Source: Paracoccus sp. MA (GTDB taxonomy: Bacteria; Pseudomonadota; Alphaproteobacteria; Rhodobacterales; Rhodobacteraceae). Taken from it: a stretch of 64,000 nucleotides of DNA. A program made the position numbers and the translations under genes. The notes under the pieces are model-generated. The model saw only the letters and a list, made by a program, of their open reading frames with translations. It had not been told where the DNA came from and ran no database searches. The stretch lies in the NCBI RefSeq assembly GCF_020990385.1, contig NZ_CP087598.1:478001-542000 (forward strand), in the 5' to 3' direction. Below, one piece after another: positions 17,702 through 26,940 of this stretch. Every line of letters starts with the position of its first letter. Position 1 is the first letter of the stretch.

Positions 17702-18529
17702 TCAGGGGCAGGGCACCTCCCAGTTGTCGATGATCTCGACCGCCTCGTCGGCGCTTTCGACGAAGCTGATCAGCTCCAGGTCCTCGGGGCTGATAGTGCC
17801 GGCCTCGGCCAGCGCCTGCCAGTTGATCACCTTGTGCCAGAACTCCGGCCCGAACAGGATGAAGGGCACCCGCTTCATGCGGCCGGTCTGGATCAGGGTC
17901 AGCGCCTCGAACATCTCGTCCATGGTGCCGAAGCCGCCGGGGAAGATCGTCACCGCCTTGGCCCGCATCAGGAAATGCATCTTGCGGATGGCGAAATAAT
18001 GGAAGTTGAAGCACAGGTCGGGCGTGACATAGGCGTTCGGCGTCTGCTCGTGCGGCAGCACGATGGACAGGCCGATCGAGGCGCCGCCCGCCTCATGCGC
18101 ACCCAGGTTGCCGGCCTCCATCACCCCCGGCCCGCCGCCGGTGCAGATCACGTTCTCGGCGCCATAGCTTTCCAGGCTGCGTTCCGTCATCAGCCGGGCA
18201 AAGCGCCGCGCCTCGTCATAGTAATGCGACAGGGCGGCCAGCTCCGGGGTGCGCGCGCCTTCCCGCCGCTCGGGCGCGGGGATGCGGGCGCCGCCGAACA
18301 TCACCACGGTCGAGCGGATGCCGCGCGCGTCCATGATCATCTGCGGCTTCAGCAGTTCAAGCTGCAGCCGCACCGGGCGCAGTTCCTCGCGCAGCAGGAA
18401 TTCGGTATCGGTAAAGGCCAGCCGATAGGCCGGCGCGCGGGTCTGGGCCGTGTCGGGGGTGATCTCGGCCACCGCCACGTCCTGATGGCTGTCGCGGAAC
18501 GGGTGGCTGCGCTCTTCTAGTTCTGTCAT
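17702..18529 (-). CDS. LOG-family (TIGR00730) nucleotide-binding protein
   Basis: A 275-residue Rossmann-fold protein of the LOG/lysine decarboxylase-like family. The signatures [16 protein letters not shown] and [15 protein letters not shown] are the PGGxGTxxE site shared by cytokinin-activating phosphoribohydrolases and AMP nucleosidases of this family; [12 protein letters not shown] lies between them. An N-terminal extension of about 90 residues precedes the domain ([12 protein letters not shown]), as in the longer bacterial members. Substrate not determinable from sequence. Confidence 0.88.
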   Translation of the reverse strand: MTELEERSHPFRDSHQDVAVAEITPDTAQTRAPAYRLAFTDTEFLLREELRPVRLQLELLKPQMIMDARGIRSTVVMFGGARIPAPERREGARTPELAALSHYYDEARRFARLMTERSLESYGAENVICTGGGPGVMEAGNLGAHEAGGASIGLSIVLPHEQTPNAYVTPDLCFNFHYFAIRKMHFLMRAKAVTIFPGGFGTMDEMFEALTLIQTGRMKRVPFILFGPEFWHKVINWQALAEAGTISPEDLELISFVESADEAVEIIDNWEVPCP

Positions 18530-18623
18530 CCAAACCTCTGGCGGGGACCGCCGCACATTGCGCGGCTGCACCCCTCGGCTTATAGCCCTTGGACAGGAGT
18601 TTCCACCGTTGAGAGGCCAGACC

Positions 18624-19448
18624 ATGTCGAATGACGCACTTGAAGCCGCCATCGAATCCGCCTGGGAGATCCGCGACCAGATCACCCCCGCGACCAAGGG
18701 CGAGGTTCGCGACGCCGTCGAGGCCACGCTGGAGGCGCTGGACAAGGGCGCTCTGCGCGTCGCCGAAAAGCGCGGCAGCGACTGGCATGTGAACCAATGG
18801 GCGAAAAAGGCCGTGCTGCTGGGCTTTCGCCTGAAGGACATGGAAGTGCATATGGGCGGCCCGCAGGGCGGCACCTGGTGGGACAAGGTGGACAGCAAGT
18901 TTGCCCATTGGGGCCAGGCGCAATGGCAGGCCGCCGGCTTCCGCGCCGTGCCGAACTGCGTGGTGCGCCGCTCGGCCTATATCGCCAAGGGCGTGGTGCT
19001 GATGCCCAGCTTCGTGAACCTGGGGGCCTATGTCGACGAGGGCACCATGGTCGACACCTGGGCCACCGTCGGCTCCTGCGCGCAGATCGGCAAGAACGTG
19101 CATCTTTCGGGCGGCGTCGGCATCGGCGGCGTGCTGGAACCGATGCAGGCCGGTCCGACCATCATCGAGGACAATTGCTTCATCGGCGCGCGTTCGGAAG
19201 TGGTCGAGGGCTGCATCGTGCGCGAGGGCTCGGTCCTGGGCATGGGGGTCTTCATCGGCAAGTCCACCAAGATCGTCGACCGCGAGACCGGCGAGGTCAT
19301 GTATGGCGAGGTGCCGGCCGGTTCGGTGGTGGTCGCCGGCTCGATGCCCTCAAAGAACGGCGTGAACCTTTATTGCGCGGTGATCGTGAAGCGCGTCGAT
19401 GCGCAGACCCGCTCCAAGACCTCGATCAACGAGCTGCTGCGCGACTGA
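18624..19448 (+). CDS. dapD: 2,3,4,5-Tetrahydropyridine-2,6-dicarboxylate N-succinyltransferase DapD
   Basis: A 274-residue left-handed parallel beta-helix acyltransferase. N-terminal [20 protein letters not shown], then [20 protein letters not shown] and hexapeptide repeats through [35 protein letters not shown] and [19 protein letters not shown] complete the family. Acts in the succinylase branch of lysine/diaminopimelate synthesis. ATG at 18624 starts the conserved N-terminus; the upstream in-frame ATG has no homologous sequence. Confidence 0.97.
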   Translation: MSNDALEAAIESAWEIRDQITPATKGEVRDAVEATLEALDKGALRVAEKRGSDWHVNQWAKKAVLLGFRLKDMEVHMGGPQGGTWWDKVDSKFAHWGQAQWQAAGFRAVPNCVVRRSAYIAKGVVLMPSFVNLGAYVDEGTMVDTWATVGSCAQIGKNVHLSGGVGIGGVLEPMQAGPTIIEDNCFIGARSEVVEGCIVREGSVLGMGVFIGKSTKIVDRETGEVMYGEVPAGSVVVAGSMPSKNGVNLYCAVIVKRVDAQTRSKTSINELLRD

Positions 19449-19465
19449 CCTGTTGCAGCCCTGCA

Positions 19466-19491
19466 CCGGACTCACCCCTGCGTGAGTCCGG
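19466..19491 (+). terminator. Perfect 10-bp hairpin after dapD
   Basis: CCGGACTCAC / GTGAGTCCGG with a six-base loop, 17 bases after the dapD stop. There is no T-run, so it may be a terminator of the T-less type or an mRNA-stabilising stem. Confidence 0.6.
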
Positions 19492-19554
19492 CGTGAAACC
19501 CAAGCGCCGCCGCTGCGTTCAACCCGCACAGGTATCCTGAAAGCGGAGTTTCAC

Positions 19555-19806
19555 ATGCAGGGTTTGGGTTGGCTGGCCGCGATCATCGTCGGCGGTCTTG
19601 CGGGCTGGATCGCCAGCAGCATCATGAAGGCGGATACGGGGATCATCCTCAACGTCATCCTGGGCATCGTCGGCGCCATCGTCGGTAATGCGCTTCTGGG
19701 TCTGGTCGGGCTGAACGCCCAGGCCGGCAGCTGGCTCGCGCAGGGGGTCGCCGGGCTCATCGGCGCGGTGGTGCTGATCTGGCTTTACCGGGCAGTGGCC
19801 GGATAG
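19555..19806 (+). CDS. GlsB/YeaQ/YmgE-family small membrane protein
   Basis: An 83-residue protein with three glycine-rich hydrophobic segments: WLAAIIVGGLAGWIASSIM, ILNVILGIVGAIVGNALLGL and GVAGLIGAVVLIWLYRAVAG. The GGLAGWIAS and GIVGAIVG motifs identify the transglycosylase-associated/GlsB family, often linked to stress response; a precise function is unknown. The leader has AAAGCGGAG before the ATG. Confidence 0.88.
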   Translation: MQGLGWLAAIIVGGLAGWIASSIMKADTGIILNVILGIVGAIVGNALLGLVGLNAQAGSWLAQGVAGLIGAVVLIWLYRAVAG

Positions 19807-19813
19807 CGAAAAC

Positions 19814-19837
19814 GGGGCGGGGTTTCCCGCCCCTTTT
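19814..19837 (+). terminator. Rho-independent terminator
   Basis: Stem GGGGCGGG / CCCGCCCC with loop GTTT followed by TTTT. It ends the GlsB-like gene and lies four bases before the convergent YbaK-like gene's stop. Confidence 0.85.
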
Positions 19838-19841
19838 CCTG

Positions 19842-20312
19842 TCAGGCGATGAAATCCGCCTGTTTCGCCCCGGTGATGCGGACCAGATCCTCCGGCGCGA
19901 TGGCGAAGACGTGGCGCGGCGTCCCGGCCGCCGCCCAGACCGTCTCGAAATCCAGCAGGCGCGGGTCCAGCCAGGCCTGGACTTGGCGCAGATGCCCGAC
20001 CGGCGCGACGCCGCCGATGGCGAAGCCGGTCTCGGCCCGGATCAGGTCCGCATCGGCCTTGCCGAGGCTTTGCCCCGCCAGCGCCGTCGCCTTGGCCGGA
20101 TCGACGCGATTGCCGCCGGCGGTCAGGAACAGCACGACATGGCCGGTCGTCTCGCCGCGGAAGATGATCGACTTGGCGATCTGGTCGACCGCGCAGCCGA
20201 CCGCGGCCGCCGCGCCCTCGGCGGTGCGGGCGCTGTCGTCGGTCTCGCGGATCTCGACGGCAAGCCCGGCCGCCTGCAGCGCCGATTGCACCCGCTTCAA
20301 GCTCTTGCTCAT
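19842..20312 (-). CDS. YbaK/EbsC-type aminoacyl-tRNA deacylase
   Basis: A 156-residue protein with the YbaK/ProX editing fold. AKSIIFRGETTGHVVLFLT contains the conserved lysine and ADLIRAETGFAIGGVAPVGH the GxxxGGVxPxGH motif. It probably hydrolyses misacylated tRNA (for example Ala- or Cys-tRNAPro), by family analogy; exact specificity cannot be read from the sequence. Confidence 0.88.
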   Translation of the reverse strand: MSKSLKRVQSALQAAGLAVEIRETDDSARTAEGAAAAVGCAVDQIAKSIIFRGETTGHVVLFLTAGGNRVDPAKATALAGQSLGKADADLIRAETGFAIGGVAPVGHLRQVQAWLDPRLLDFETVWAAAGTPRHVFAIAPEDLVRITGAKQADFIA

Positions 20313-20368
20313 TGTCTCTCCCTCCGGTTTCGGGCGATATGACGCGAAAATGCAGCAAAGGAAAAGCC

Positions 20369-20689
20369 ATGGCCCAGCAGGTCTACACGCTTCTGGTCGA
20401 GGTCGGCCGCGCCGCGGATGATGGTCTGCCGGAAGGCGCCAGCGGCGCGGCTTTGGTCTGCTACGCCTCGGGCGTGACCGAGGAGGAGGCGGTGCGCGAG
20501 ACCGTCGCCATCCTCAAGCAGGCCGGGCTGGCGCCCATCGAGGTCACCGGCCATGGCAGCATCGACGAGCGCCTGGCCGAGGGCCACGAGATCCCCGAGG
20601 AGGAGCGCGCCCTGATGGACCGCGCGCTGAACGAGAACGCGGTGATCGTCGCCCAGATGGAGCCGCTCTTTGCCGAGGAGGACGGCTGA
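20369..20689 (+). CDS. Conserved hypothetical protein
   Basis: A 106-residue soluble protein without signal peptide, starting MAQQVYTLLVEVGRAADDGL and containing ALVCYASGVTEEEAVRETVA and ILKQAGLAPIEVTGHGSIDE. The alternation of short strands and helices suggests a ferredoxin-like fold. The ATG at 20369 follows AGGAAAAG. No function recognised. It diverges from the YbaK-like gene. Confidence 0.7.
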   Translation: MAQQVYTLLVEVGRAADDGLPEGASGAALVCYASGVTEEEAVRETVAILKQAGLAPIEVTGHGSIDERLAEGHEIPEEERALMDRALNENAVIVAQMEPLFAEEDG

Positions 20690-20778
20690 TCCGCCCCTAT
20701 CCAGCCGCGCCGGGCTGGGCTAGACTGGCCGCAACCAGAAGAAAAGCCCATGAACGAGCAACGGAACGGACAGGCAGA

Positions 20779-22029
20779 ATGACCAGACGCATTTCCCGCA
20801 TCGCGACCTCGGCCGTGCTGACCATCGCCCTGGCAGGCTGCGGCGTGTCGATGAACCAGGGCCCGGGCGGCGTCGGCGGCAATTTCGGCGGGCTGCCCAC
20901 GGCGGGCGGGCAGGGCTCCGAGGCCGGCTTCCAGAACTGGGTGCAAAGCTTCCGCCCGCGCGCCCTGGCGGCCGGCGTCTCGCCCGGCACCTTCGACAGC
21001 GCCATGGCGGGGGCGCATTACCAGCCCAGCATCGTGGCGCTGGACCGCAAGCAAAGCGAATTCACCAAGCCGATCTGGGACTATCTCGACGGGGCCATCG
21101 GCACGCGCGGCGCGACCGGCCGGGCGAAGGCCGCGCAATATGCCGGCACGCTTTCGGCCATCGAGGCGCGCTACGGCGTCCCGCGCGAGATCGTGCTGGC
21201 GGTCTGGGGCATGGAGTCGAATTTCGGGGCCAATCGCGGCAATACCCGGATCGTGCCGGCCTTGGCGACGCTGGCCTATGATGGCCGGCGCGGCGAATTC
21301 TTCGCCGGCGAGCTGGTGGCGGCGCTGCGCATCATCCAGTCCGGCGACGTGGACAGCGCCCATATGGTCGGAAGCTGGGCCGGGGCCATGGGGCATACGC
21401 AGTTCATGCCCTCGTCCTTCCTCTCCCACGCCGTCGATTTCAACGGCGACGGCCGCCGCGACATCTGGTCGGACGACCCGACCGACGCGCTGGCCTCGAC
21501 GGCCAGCTACCTGCGCCAGAACGGCTGGCGCCCCGGCCAGAGCTGGGGGACCGAGGTCATCCTGCCGCAGGGCTTCGACTTCAACCAGGCCGGCAAGTCG
21601 GTGCAGCATTCCGGCAGCCAATGGGCGGCGATGGGCGTGCGCACGGTCAGCGGCGCGCCGGTGCCCTCGGGCTCGATCCTCGCACCGGCGGGATCGCGCG
21701 GCCCGGCCTTCCTGATCACGGAAAACTTCCGCGCCATCCTGAAATACAACGCCTCGGACAGCTACGCCCTCGGCGTGGCCTATCTGGGCGAGGCCATCGC
21801 CGGCCGCCGCGGCATCCAGGGCAGCTGGCCGCGCGGCGACCGCACGCTGTCGAACAGCGAAAAGGCCGAGATCCAGCGCCTGCTGATGGCCCGCGGCTTC
21901 GACACCGGCGGCGTGGACGGCAAGCTCGGCAGCCAGTCGACCGAGGCGATCAAGGCCTTCCAGCGTTCCCGCGGCGTGACGCCCGACGGCTATGCCGATA
22001 CCCGCCTGCTGGCCATGCTGCGCAGCTAA
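20779..22029 (+). CDS. Lytic murein transglycosylase (MltB type) lipoprotein with peptidoglycan-binding domain
   Basis: A 416-residue lipoprotein: signal peptide with lipobox LAGC (Cys21). The SLT_2 catalytic domain follows, with the glutamate in VWGMESNFG (Glu146) and MGHTQFMPSSFLSHAVDFNG downstream. The C-terminus (about 355-414, EIQRLLMARGFDTGGVDGKL) is a PG_binding_1 domain. It cleaves glycan strands with 1,6-anhydro product formation, in the periplasm attached to the outer membrane. A terminator follows at 22037. Confidence 0.93.
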   Translation: MTRRISRIATSAVLTIALAGCGVSMNQGPGGVGGNFGGLPTAGGQGSEAGFQNWVQSFRPRALAAGVSPGTFDSAMAGAHYQPSIVALDRKQSEFTKPIWDYLDGAIGTRGATGRAKAAQYAGTLSAIEARYGVPREIVLAVWGMESNFGANRGNTRIVPALATLAYDGRRGEFFAGELVAALRIIQSGDVDSAHMVGSWAGAMGHTQFMPSSFLSHAVDFNGDGRRDIWSDDPTDALASTASYLRQNGWRPGQSWGTEVILPQGFDFNQAGKSVQHSGSQWAAMGVRTVSGAPVPSGSILAPAGSRGPAFLITENFRAILKYNASDSYALGVAYLGEAIAGRRGIQGSWPRGDRTLSNSEKAEIQRLLMARGFDTGGVDGKLGSQSTEAIKAFQRSRGVTPDGYADTRLLAMLRS

Positions 22030-22036
22030 GGAAAAG

Positions 22037-22060
22037 GGGCGGCCCCGAAAGCCGCCCTTC
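22037..22060 (+). terminator. Terminator after the lytic transglycosylase gene
   Basis: Stem GGGCGGC / GCCGCCC with loop CCCGAAA, then a short TTCTT stretch. Confidence 0.7.
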
Positions 22061-22063
22061 TTG

Positions 22064-22104
22064 CTTTCTCTGTTTCACAAATACCCAAACCGGCCGCGCA
22101 ACCG
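22064..22104 (-). repeat. Dispersed extragenic repeat copy
   Basis: Minus strand core GGGTATTTGTGAAACAGAG followed by AAAG, preceded on the same strand by a CCGGTTGCGCGGCCGG hairpin-like segment. It lies between the convergent transglycosylase gene and rppH. Confidence 0.6.
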
Positions 22105-22110
22105 GCGCGG

Positions 22111-22602
22111 TCAGGCCAGGATTCCGCGAAACTCGCCCAGCACCCGCGCATAGACCTCGCGCTTGAAGGGCACGATGCTGTCGACCAGATCCACCGCCCG
22201 CATCCATTGCCAGCGGTCGAATTCGGGATGCGCGGTCGCGATGCGGATGGCGTCGTCGGGGCCGAGGAAGCGCATGGCGAACCATTTCTGCTTCTGCCCG
22301 CCGTATTTGCCCTTCCAGACCTTGCCCAGCAGCTCGGGCGGCAGGTCGTAGGTCACCCAATCGGGCGTTTCCGCCACCACATCGACCAGATCGGTGGTCA
22401 CTCCGGTTTCCTCGACCAGCTCGCGCAGGGCCGCTTCGCGCGGGGTCTCGCCGCGGTCGATGCCGCCTTGCGGCATCTGCCAGGCCGGGCCGGGATTGTC
22501 GATGCGCTGCCCGGCAAAGACCAGCCCCGCCGGGTTGATCAGCACCACCCCGGCGCAGGGCCGGTAGGGCAGGCCCGAGGGGCCCAGCAGATCGCCGCTC
22601 AT
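22111..22602 (-). CDS. rppH: RNA pyrophosphohydrolase RppH
   Basis: A 163-residue Nudix hydrolase; the Nudix box [20 protein letters not shown] (with TG following) spans residues 47-69. [20 protein letters not shown] at the N-terminus and [16 protein letters not shown] are RppH/diadenosine-polyphosphatase family motifs. It removes pyrophosphate from RNA 5' ends to start decay. The start overlaps the ctpA stop by four bases. Confidence 0.93.
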   Translation of the reverse strand: MSGDLLGPSGLPYRPCAGVVLINPAGLVFAGQRIDNPGPAWQMPQGGIDRGETPREAALRELVEETGVTTDLVDVVAETPDWVTYDLPPELLGKVWKGKYGGQKQKWFAMRFLGPDDAIRIATAHPEFDRWQWMRAVDLVDSIVPFKREVYARVLGEFRGILA

Positions 22603-24014
22603 TCCGCTTGCGCCCCCTGGGCCGCGTCCTCGCCGGTGACGGCGGGTTTCGCGGCCTCGGGCACGGCCTGGGCATGGTAATCCACCGCCGCCAGGCCCTT
22701 GAGGATATCGACGGCATAGGCCAGCTGGTAGTCCTCCTCGCGCAGCTTGGCGGTGGCCTCGACCTGCTTGGCCTCTTCCTCGATCTGCTTGCGCTCCTCG
22801 TCGCTGATCGAATCGTTGTTCAGCGCGCCGCGCAGGTCGGCTTCCGAGTTCAGGAATTTCGACTCGGTCCGCGGCTTGCCGTCCTCGTCCTCCTCCTGCG
22901 GCTTCGGCGCCGGCTGCTCGACGATGATGTCGGGCTGGATGCCCAGCGACTGGATCGAGCGGCCCGAGGGCGTGTAGTAGCGCGCCGTGGTCAGGCGGAT
23001 GGCGCTTTCGGCGGTCACCGGCATCACCGTCTGCACCGAGCCCTTGCCGAAGCTCTTGGTGCCGACGACGATGGCGCGGCGGTGGTCCTGCAGCGCCCCG
23101 GTGACGATTTCCGAGGCCGAGGCCGAGCCGCCATTGATCAGCACCACCATGGGCTTGCCCTCGGCCAGGTCGCCCGCCTTGGCGTTCCAGCGTTCGCTGT
23201 CCTCGGACTTGCGGCCGCGGGTCGAGACGATCTCGCCCTTGTCGAGGAAGGCGTCCGAGACCTCGATGGCCTGGTTCAGCAGGCCGCCGGGATTGTTGCG
23301 CAGGTCCAGCACGAAGCCCGTGACCTTGTCGATGCCGCCGGCATCCTTGATCGCCTTGGCCATCTCGGTGCGCAGCGTCTCCATGGTCTCGTCGTTGAAG
23401 GTGGTGACGCGCAGCACCACGGCATGGCCCTCGATCCGGGTCTTGACCACCGTCAGCTTGATGATGTCGCGGGTGATGGTCAGGTCGAAGGGCTCCTTCT
23501 CGCCCTCGCGCAGGATGGTGATCTTGATCTCGGACCCGACCGGGCCGCGCATCTTCTCGACCGCCTCGTCGAGGTTCAGCCCCATCAGCGATTCGCCGTT
23601 CACATGGGTGATGTAGTCGCCGGCCTTCACCCCGGCCTCGGCGGCGGGCGTGTCGTCGATGGGCGAGATGACCTTGACCAGCCCGTCCTCCTGCCCGACC
23701 TCGATGCCCAGGCCCCCGAAGCTGCCCCGGGTCTGGGTCTGCATGTCGTTGTAGTCCTTGGCCGACAGGAACGAGCTGTGCGGGTCGAGCGAGGTCAGCA
23801 TGCCGTTGATCGCGGCCTCGATCAGCTTCTTGTCGTCCACCTGCTCGACGTAATCGGCGCGCACGCGCTCGAAGACGTTGCCGAACAGGTCCAGCTGTTC
23901 ATAGACCGAGGCGTTCTTGCCCGATTCCTGCGCGACCAGCGGGCCGGCGAATTGGGTGGCGACGGTGATGCCCGCAAGCGTGCCGATCGCCCCTGCCAGA
24001 ATATAATGTTTCAT
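22599..24014 (-). CDS. ctpA: S41 C-terminal processing peptidase CtpA
   Basis: A 471-residue periplasmic protease: signal/anchor ([20 protein letters not shown]), a PDZ domain (about 97-175, with [20 protein letters not shown]) and the S41 peptidase domain. The catalytic serine lies in [11 protein letters not shown] (about 297-301) and the lysine in [11 protein letters not shown] (about 324). The tail after 380 is acidic and lysine-rich. Operon gpmI-envC-ctpA-rppH with four-base overlaps throughout; the envC-ctpA pairing is common in alphaproteobacteria and points to cell-wall remodelling. Confidence 0.95.
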   Translation of the reverse strand: MKHYILAGAIGTLAGITVATQFAGPLVAQESGKNASVYEQLDLFGNVFERVRADYVEQVDDKKLIEAAINGMLTSLDPHSSFLSAKDYNDMQTQTRGSFGGLGIEVGQEDGLVKVISPIDDTPAAEAGVKAGDYITHVNGESLMGLNLDEAVEKMRGPVGSEIKITILREGEKEPFDLTITRDIIKLTVVKTRIEGHAVVLRVTTFNDETMETLRTEMAKAIKDAGGIDKVTGFVLDLRNNPGGLLNQAIEVSDAFLDKGEIVSTRGRKSEDSERWNAKAGDLAEGKPMVVLINGGSASASEIVTGALQDHRRAIVVGTKSFGKGSVQTVMPVTAESAIRLTTARYYTPSGRSIQSLGIQPDIIVEQPAPKPQEEDEDGKPRTESKFLNSEADLRGALNNDSISDEERKQIEEEAKQVEATAKLREEDYQLAYAVDILKGLAAVDYHAQAVPEAAKPAVTGEDAAQGAQAE

Positions 24015-25246
24015 TCAGTTCCGTCCTGCCCGGTTGCGTTGCGGCCTGTCCCGTCCGTGGCCTCTCCGACAATGGGATTCATCACGAACCATTCTGCCGG
24101 GTCCAGAGTTTCCTTGCCCTTGCGGAGTTCAACATACAGTGTCTCGGTCTGTCCAGCACCGCCTCCGGCGGCGGCATTGGCGACGAATTCGGCGCCGAAC
24201 TCCTGCGCGGGCGGTTCCTGCCCGCCCATCAGCCCGACCGGCTCGCCCGCCGCCAGCACGTCGCCCGTCTCGCCGAAGACCTGCGCCAGCCCGGCAAATA
24301 TCATCAGATACCCCCGCGCGGGCTCAACGATCATCACATTGCCGTAATCGAGCAGCGGCCCGCGATAGCGGATCGTCGCCGGCCAGGGCACCGTCACCAG
24401 CGCGGCGGGCGAGGTGGCGACGACCATGCCCGGGCGCCGCACTCCCGAGGCGTCGGCCTCGCCATAGCGGCGCAGCACCGTGCCCAGCACCGGCAGCGCC
24501 AGGCTGCCCTGCGCCCCCTCGAAATCGGCCATGGGCGGGCCGACATCCTGCTCCATGCCGGCGATGCCCGAGGCGAAGGCGTCCAGCGTGTCGGCCGATT
24601 GCACCAGCGCCGTCAGCTCCTTGGGGTCCTCGCCGAAACGCACCGGCAGGCTGGAGCGGTCGGTGACGGCCGAGGCCAGCAGACGCCGCGCCTCCTGCAC
24701 CTGCCCCAGCCCCTGCGCCAGCGTGTTGGCGGCGTTCAGCTGGATGGTCCGCACGGCGCGGATTTCCTCCAGCTTCTGCTGCATCTCGCGCGCCTCGCCC
24801 TCGAGCCCGGGGGCGACCGAGGACAGGATCATCCCCGCCCGGGCCGAGGATTCCGGCCCCGAGGGATGCAGCAGCAGCATGGTCTCGGGCGATTTCTGCA
24901 TCGAGGTCATCACCCCCAGCACCCGGCCCAGCCGCTCGCGCCGGGCGTCGAATTCGGTGCGGATCTCCTGCTCGCGGATGCCGGCGCGGCGCAGCCCGTC
25001 GCGCAGGGCCGCCATGCCCTGCTCGTAGGCGCGGATCATCCGGGTCAGGGCGACGACCTGGTCGTCCTCGGTCAGCGCATCGTCGAGCTGGCCCGCTGCC
25101 TCGCGCAGCATGGTTGCGGCCTGCGCCGCCTCCTGCGCGGCCTGGCTCAACTGCGAATCGCCCTGCGCGGGCGTCGCCGGCTGGGCCAGGGCCATCGAGC
25201 CGATGGCGACGCCCATCAGCAGCGGCAGGAGCAGCCCGTGTTTCAT
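24011..25246 (-). CDS. EnvC-like murein hydrolase activator (degenerate LytM domain)
   Basis: A 411-residue protein with a signal peptide (LLLPLLMGVAIGSMALA), a long coiled-coil region (about 30-230, for example QQKLEEIRAVRTIQLNAAN), and a C-terminal M23/LytM-like domain. In that domain the zinc-binding histidines are absent: the equivalent of HxGxD reads RRPGMVVAT, and the HxH strand reads LYVELRKG. EnvC-type proteins with such degenerate domains activate amidases rather than cut peptidoglycan themselves, which is inferred here. Upstream gpmI and downstream ctpA are each joined by ATGA overlaps. Confidence 0.85.
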   Translation of the reverse strand: MKHGLLLPLLMGVAIGSMALAQPATPAQGDSQLSQAAQEAAQAATMLREAAGQLDDALTEDDQVVALTRMIRAYEQGMAALRDGLRRAGIREQEIRTEFDARRERLGRVLGVMTSMQKSPETMLLLHPSGPESSARAGMILSSVAPGLEGEAREMQQKLEEIRAVRTIQLNAANTLAQGLGQVQEARRLLASAVTDRSSLPVRFGEDPKELTALVQSADTLDAFASGIAGMEQDVGPPMADFEGAQGSLALPVLGTVLRRYGEADASGVRRPGMVVATSPAALVTVPWPATIRYRGPLLDYGNVMIVEPARGYLMIFAGLAQVFGETGDVLAAGEPVGLMGGQEPPAQEFGAEFVANAAAGGGAGQTETLYVELRKGKETLDPAEWFVMNPIVGEATDGTGRNATGQDGTE

Positions 25247-26766
25247 GCGTGCTCGATCAGCGAGGTGCCGGTCATCTCGGGCGGCAGGCCCAGGCCCATC
25301 AGGTCCAGCACGGTCGGCGCCACATCGGCCAGCCGGCCGTTGCGCAGCCGCGCGCCTTCGGGGCCGCCGAAGACGATCACCGGCACCGGGTTGGTGGTGT
25401 GGGCGGTATGCGGCCCGCCGGTCTCGGGGTCGATGGTGGTCTCGCAATTGCCGTGGTCGGCGATGATCACGGCGGCGCCGCCGGATTTTTCCAGCGCCTC
25501 CAGCATCATGCCCAGCCCCTTGTCCACCGCCTCGCAGGCGCGGATCGCGGCGGGCAGGCTGCCGGTATGGCCGACCATGTCCGGGTTGGCATAGTTCACC
25601 ACGATCAGGTCGTAGCCCGCCTCGATCGCCTCGACCAGCTTGGCACTGACCTCGGGCGCCGCCATTTCCGGCGCTAGGTCGTAGGTCGCGACCTTGGGGC
25701 TGGCCGGCATGAAGCGGTCCTCGCCCGGCTCGGGCGTTTCCTTGCCGCCGTTCAGGAAGAAGGTGACATGCGGGTATTTCTCGGTCTCGGCCAGGCGGAA
25801 CTGGCGCAGGCCCTTGGCGGCGACCCAGGCGCCCAGCGTGTTCACCACCTGCCGCTTGGGATAGGCGGCGTCCATGTATTCGTCATGACTGGCGGAATAA
25901 TCGACCATGCCCAGCAGCGCCGCCCATTGCGGCCGCCTGCCGGTATCGAAGGCGGCGAAATCCGGCTGGCCGATGGCGGCGAGGATCTCGCGCGCCCGGT
26001 CGGCGCGGAAGTTGAGGCAGAAGAAACCGTCGCCGTCCCCGGCGCCGGCATAGCCGTCGATCACCGTGGGCTGGATGAACTCGTCGGTCTCGTCGCGCTC
26101 ATAGGCATCGGCCACGGCCTGGGCGGCATCGGGGGCGGGCAGCCCCTCGCCGCGCACCATGGCGGCATAGGCGCGGGCGACGCGGTCCCAGCGGTTGTCG
26201 CGGTCCATGGCGTAATAGCGGCCGATGACGGTGCCGATCCGGGCGGCTTCGGGCAGGCCGCGCAGCAACTCGGTGACGAAGCCCGAGGCGGATTTCGGCG
26301 GCACGTCGCGGCCGTCGGTGATGGCATGGACCACGACCGGCACGCCCTTGTCGGCGATGGCGCGGGCGGCGGCGACGACATGCCGGACATGGCCGTGCAC
26401 CCCGCCATCCGAGACGACGCCCATCAGATGCGCCGTGCCGCGGCTGGCCTTGAGCTTGCGGATGAACTCGCCCAGGGCAGGGTTCTCGTAGAAGCTGCCG
26501 TCCTCGATCGCCAGGTCGATCTGGCCCAGGTCCATGGCGACGACGCGGCCGGCGCCGATATTGGTGTGGCCGACCTCGGAATTGCCCATCTGCCCCTTGG
26601 GCAGGCCGACATCCGGGCCGAAGGTCACCAGCGTCCCATGCGGGCAGTCGCGCATCAGCCGGTCGAAATTCGGCGTCCTGGCCTGGTCGGGCGCGCTCTG
26701 CTCGGGGCGCGGGGAAATGCCCCAGCCATCGAGGATGCAAAGGACGACGGGTTTCGGACGGGTCAT
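25243..26766 (-). CDS. gpmI: 2,3-Bisphosphoglycerate-independent phosphoglycerate mutase GpmI
   Basis: A 507-residue alkaline-phosphatase-superfamily enzyme, the usual length. VVLCILDGWGIS starts the metal site; the phosphoserine is Ser63 in GQMGNSEVGHTNIGAG; later blocks are GVVSDGGVHGHVRH, HAITDGRDVPPKS, NYANPDMVGHTG, IIADHGNCE and HTTNPVPVIVFG. Interconverts 3- and 2-phosphoglycerate using Mn2+. Confidence 0.97.
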   Translation of the reverse strand: MTRPKPVVLCILDGWGISPRPEQSAPDQARTPNFDRLMRDCPHGTLVTFGPDVGLPKGQMGNSEVGHTNIGAGRVVAMDLGQIDLAIEDGSFYENPALGEFIRKLKASRGTAHLMGVVSDGGVHGHVRHVVAAARAIADKGVPVVVHAITDGRDVPPKSASGFVTELLRGLPEAARIGTVIGRYYAMDRDNRWDRVARAYAAMVRGEGLPAPDAAQAVADAYERDETDEFIQPTVIDGYAGAGDGDGFFCLNFRADRAREILAAIGQPDFAAFDTGRRPQWAALLGMVDYSASHDEYMDAAYPKRQVVNTLGAWVAAKGLRQFRLAETEKYPHVTFFLNGGKETPEPGEDRFMPASPKVATYDLAPEMAAPEVSAKLVEAIEAGYDLIVVNYANPDMVGHTGSLPAAIRACEAVDKGLGMMLEALEKSGGAAVIIADHGNCETTIDPETGGPHTAHTTNPVPVIVFGGPEGARLRNGRLADVAPTVLDLMGLGLPPEMTGTSLIEHA

Positions 26767-26940
26767 GCGGCACCTCTTTCGCGGGTCGTGACGCTTCTAC
26801 GACCGCAGGCGGCGGGGGGCAAGTTCGGGCGCGATTGTGCCGGAATCGTGAAGCCGGCCGGCGGGCGGCGATGTCACCCTGCCGTCAAGGAAGCCCGCTA
26901 AGCGGGACGCATTCCATCATCCGTCTCAGGAGGACCGACC

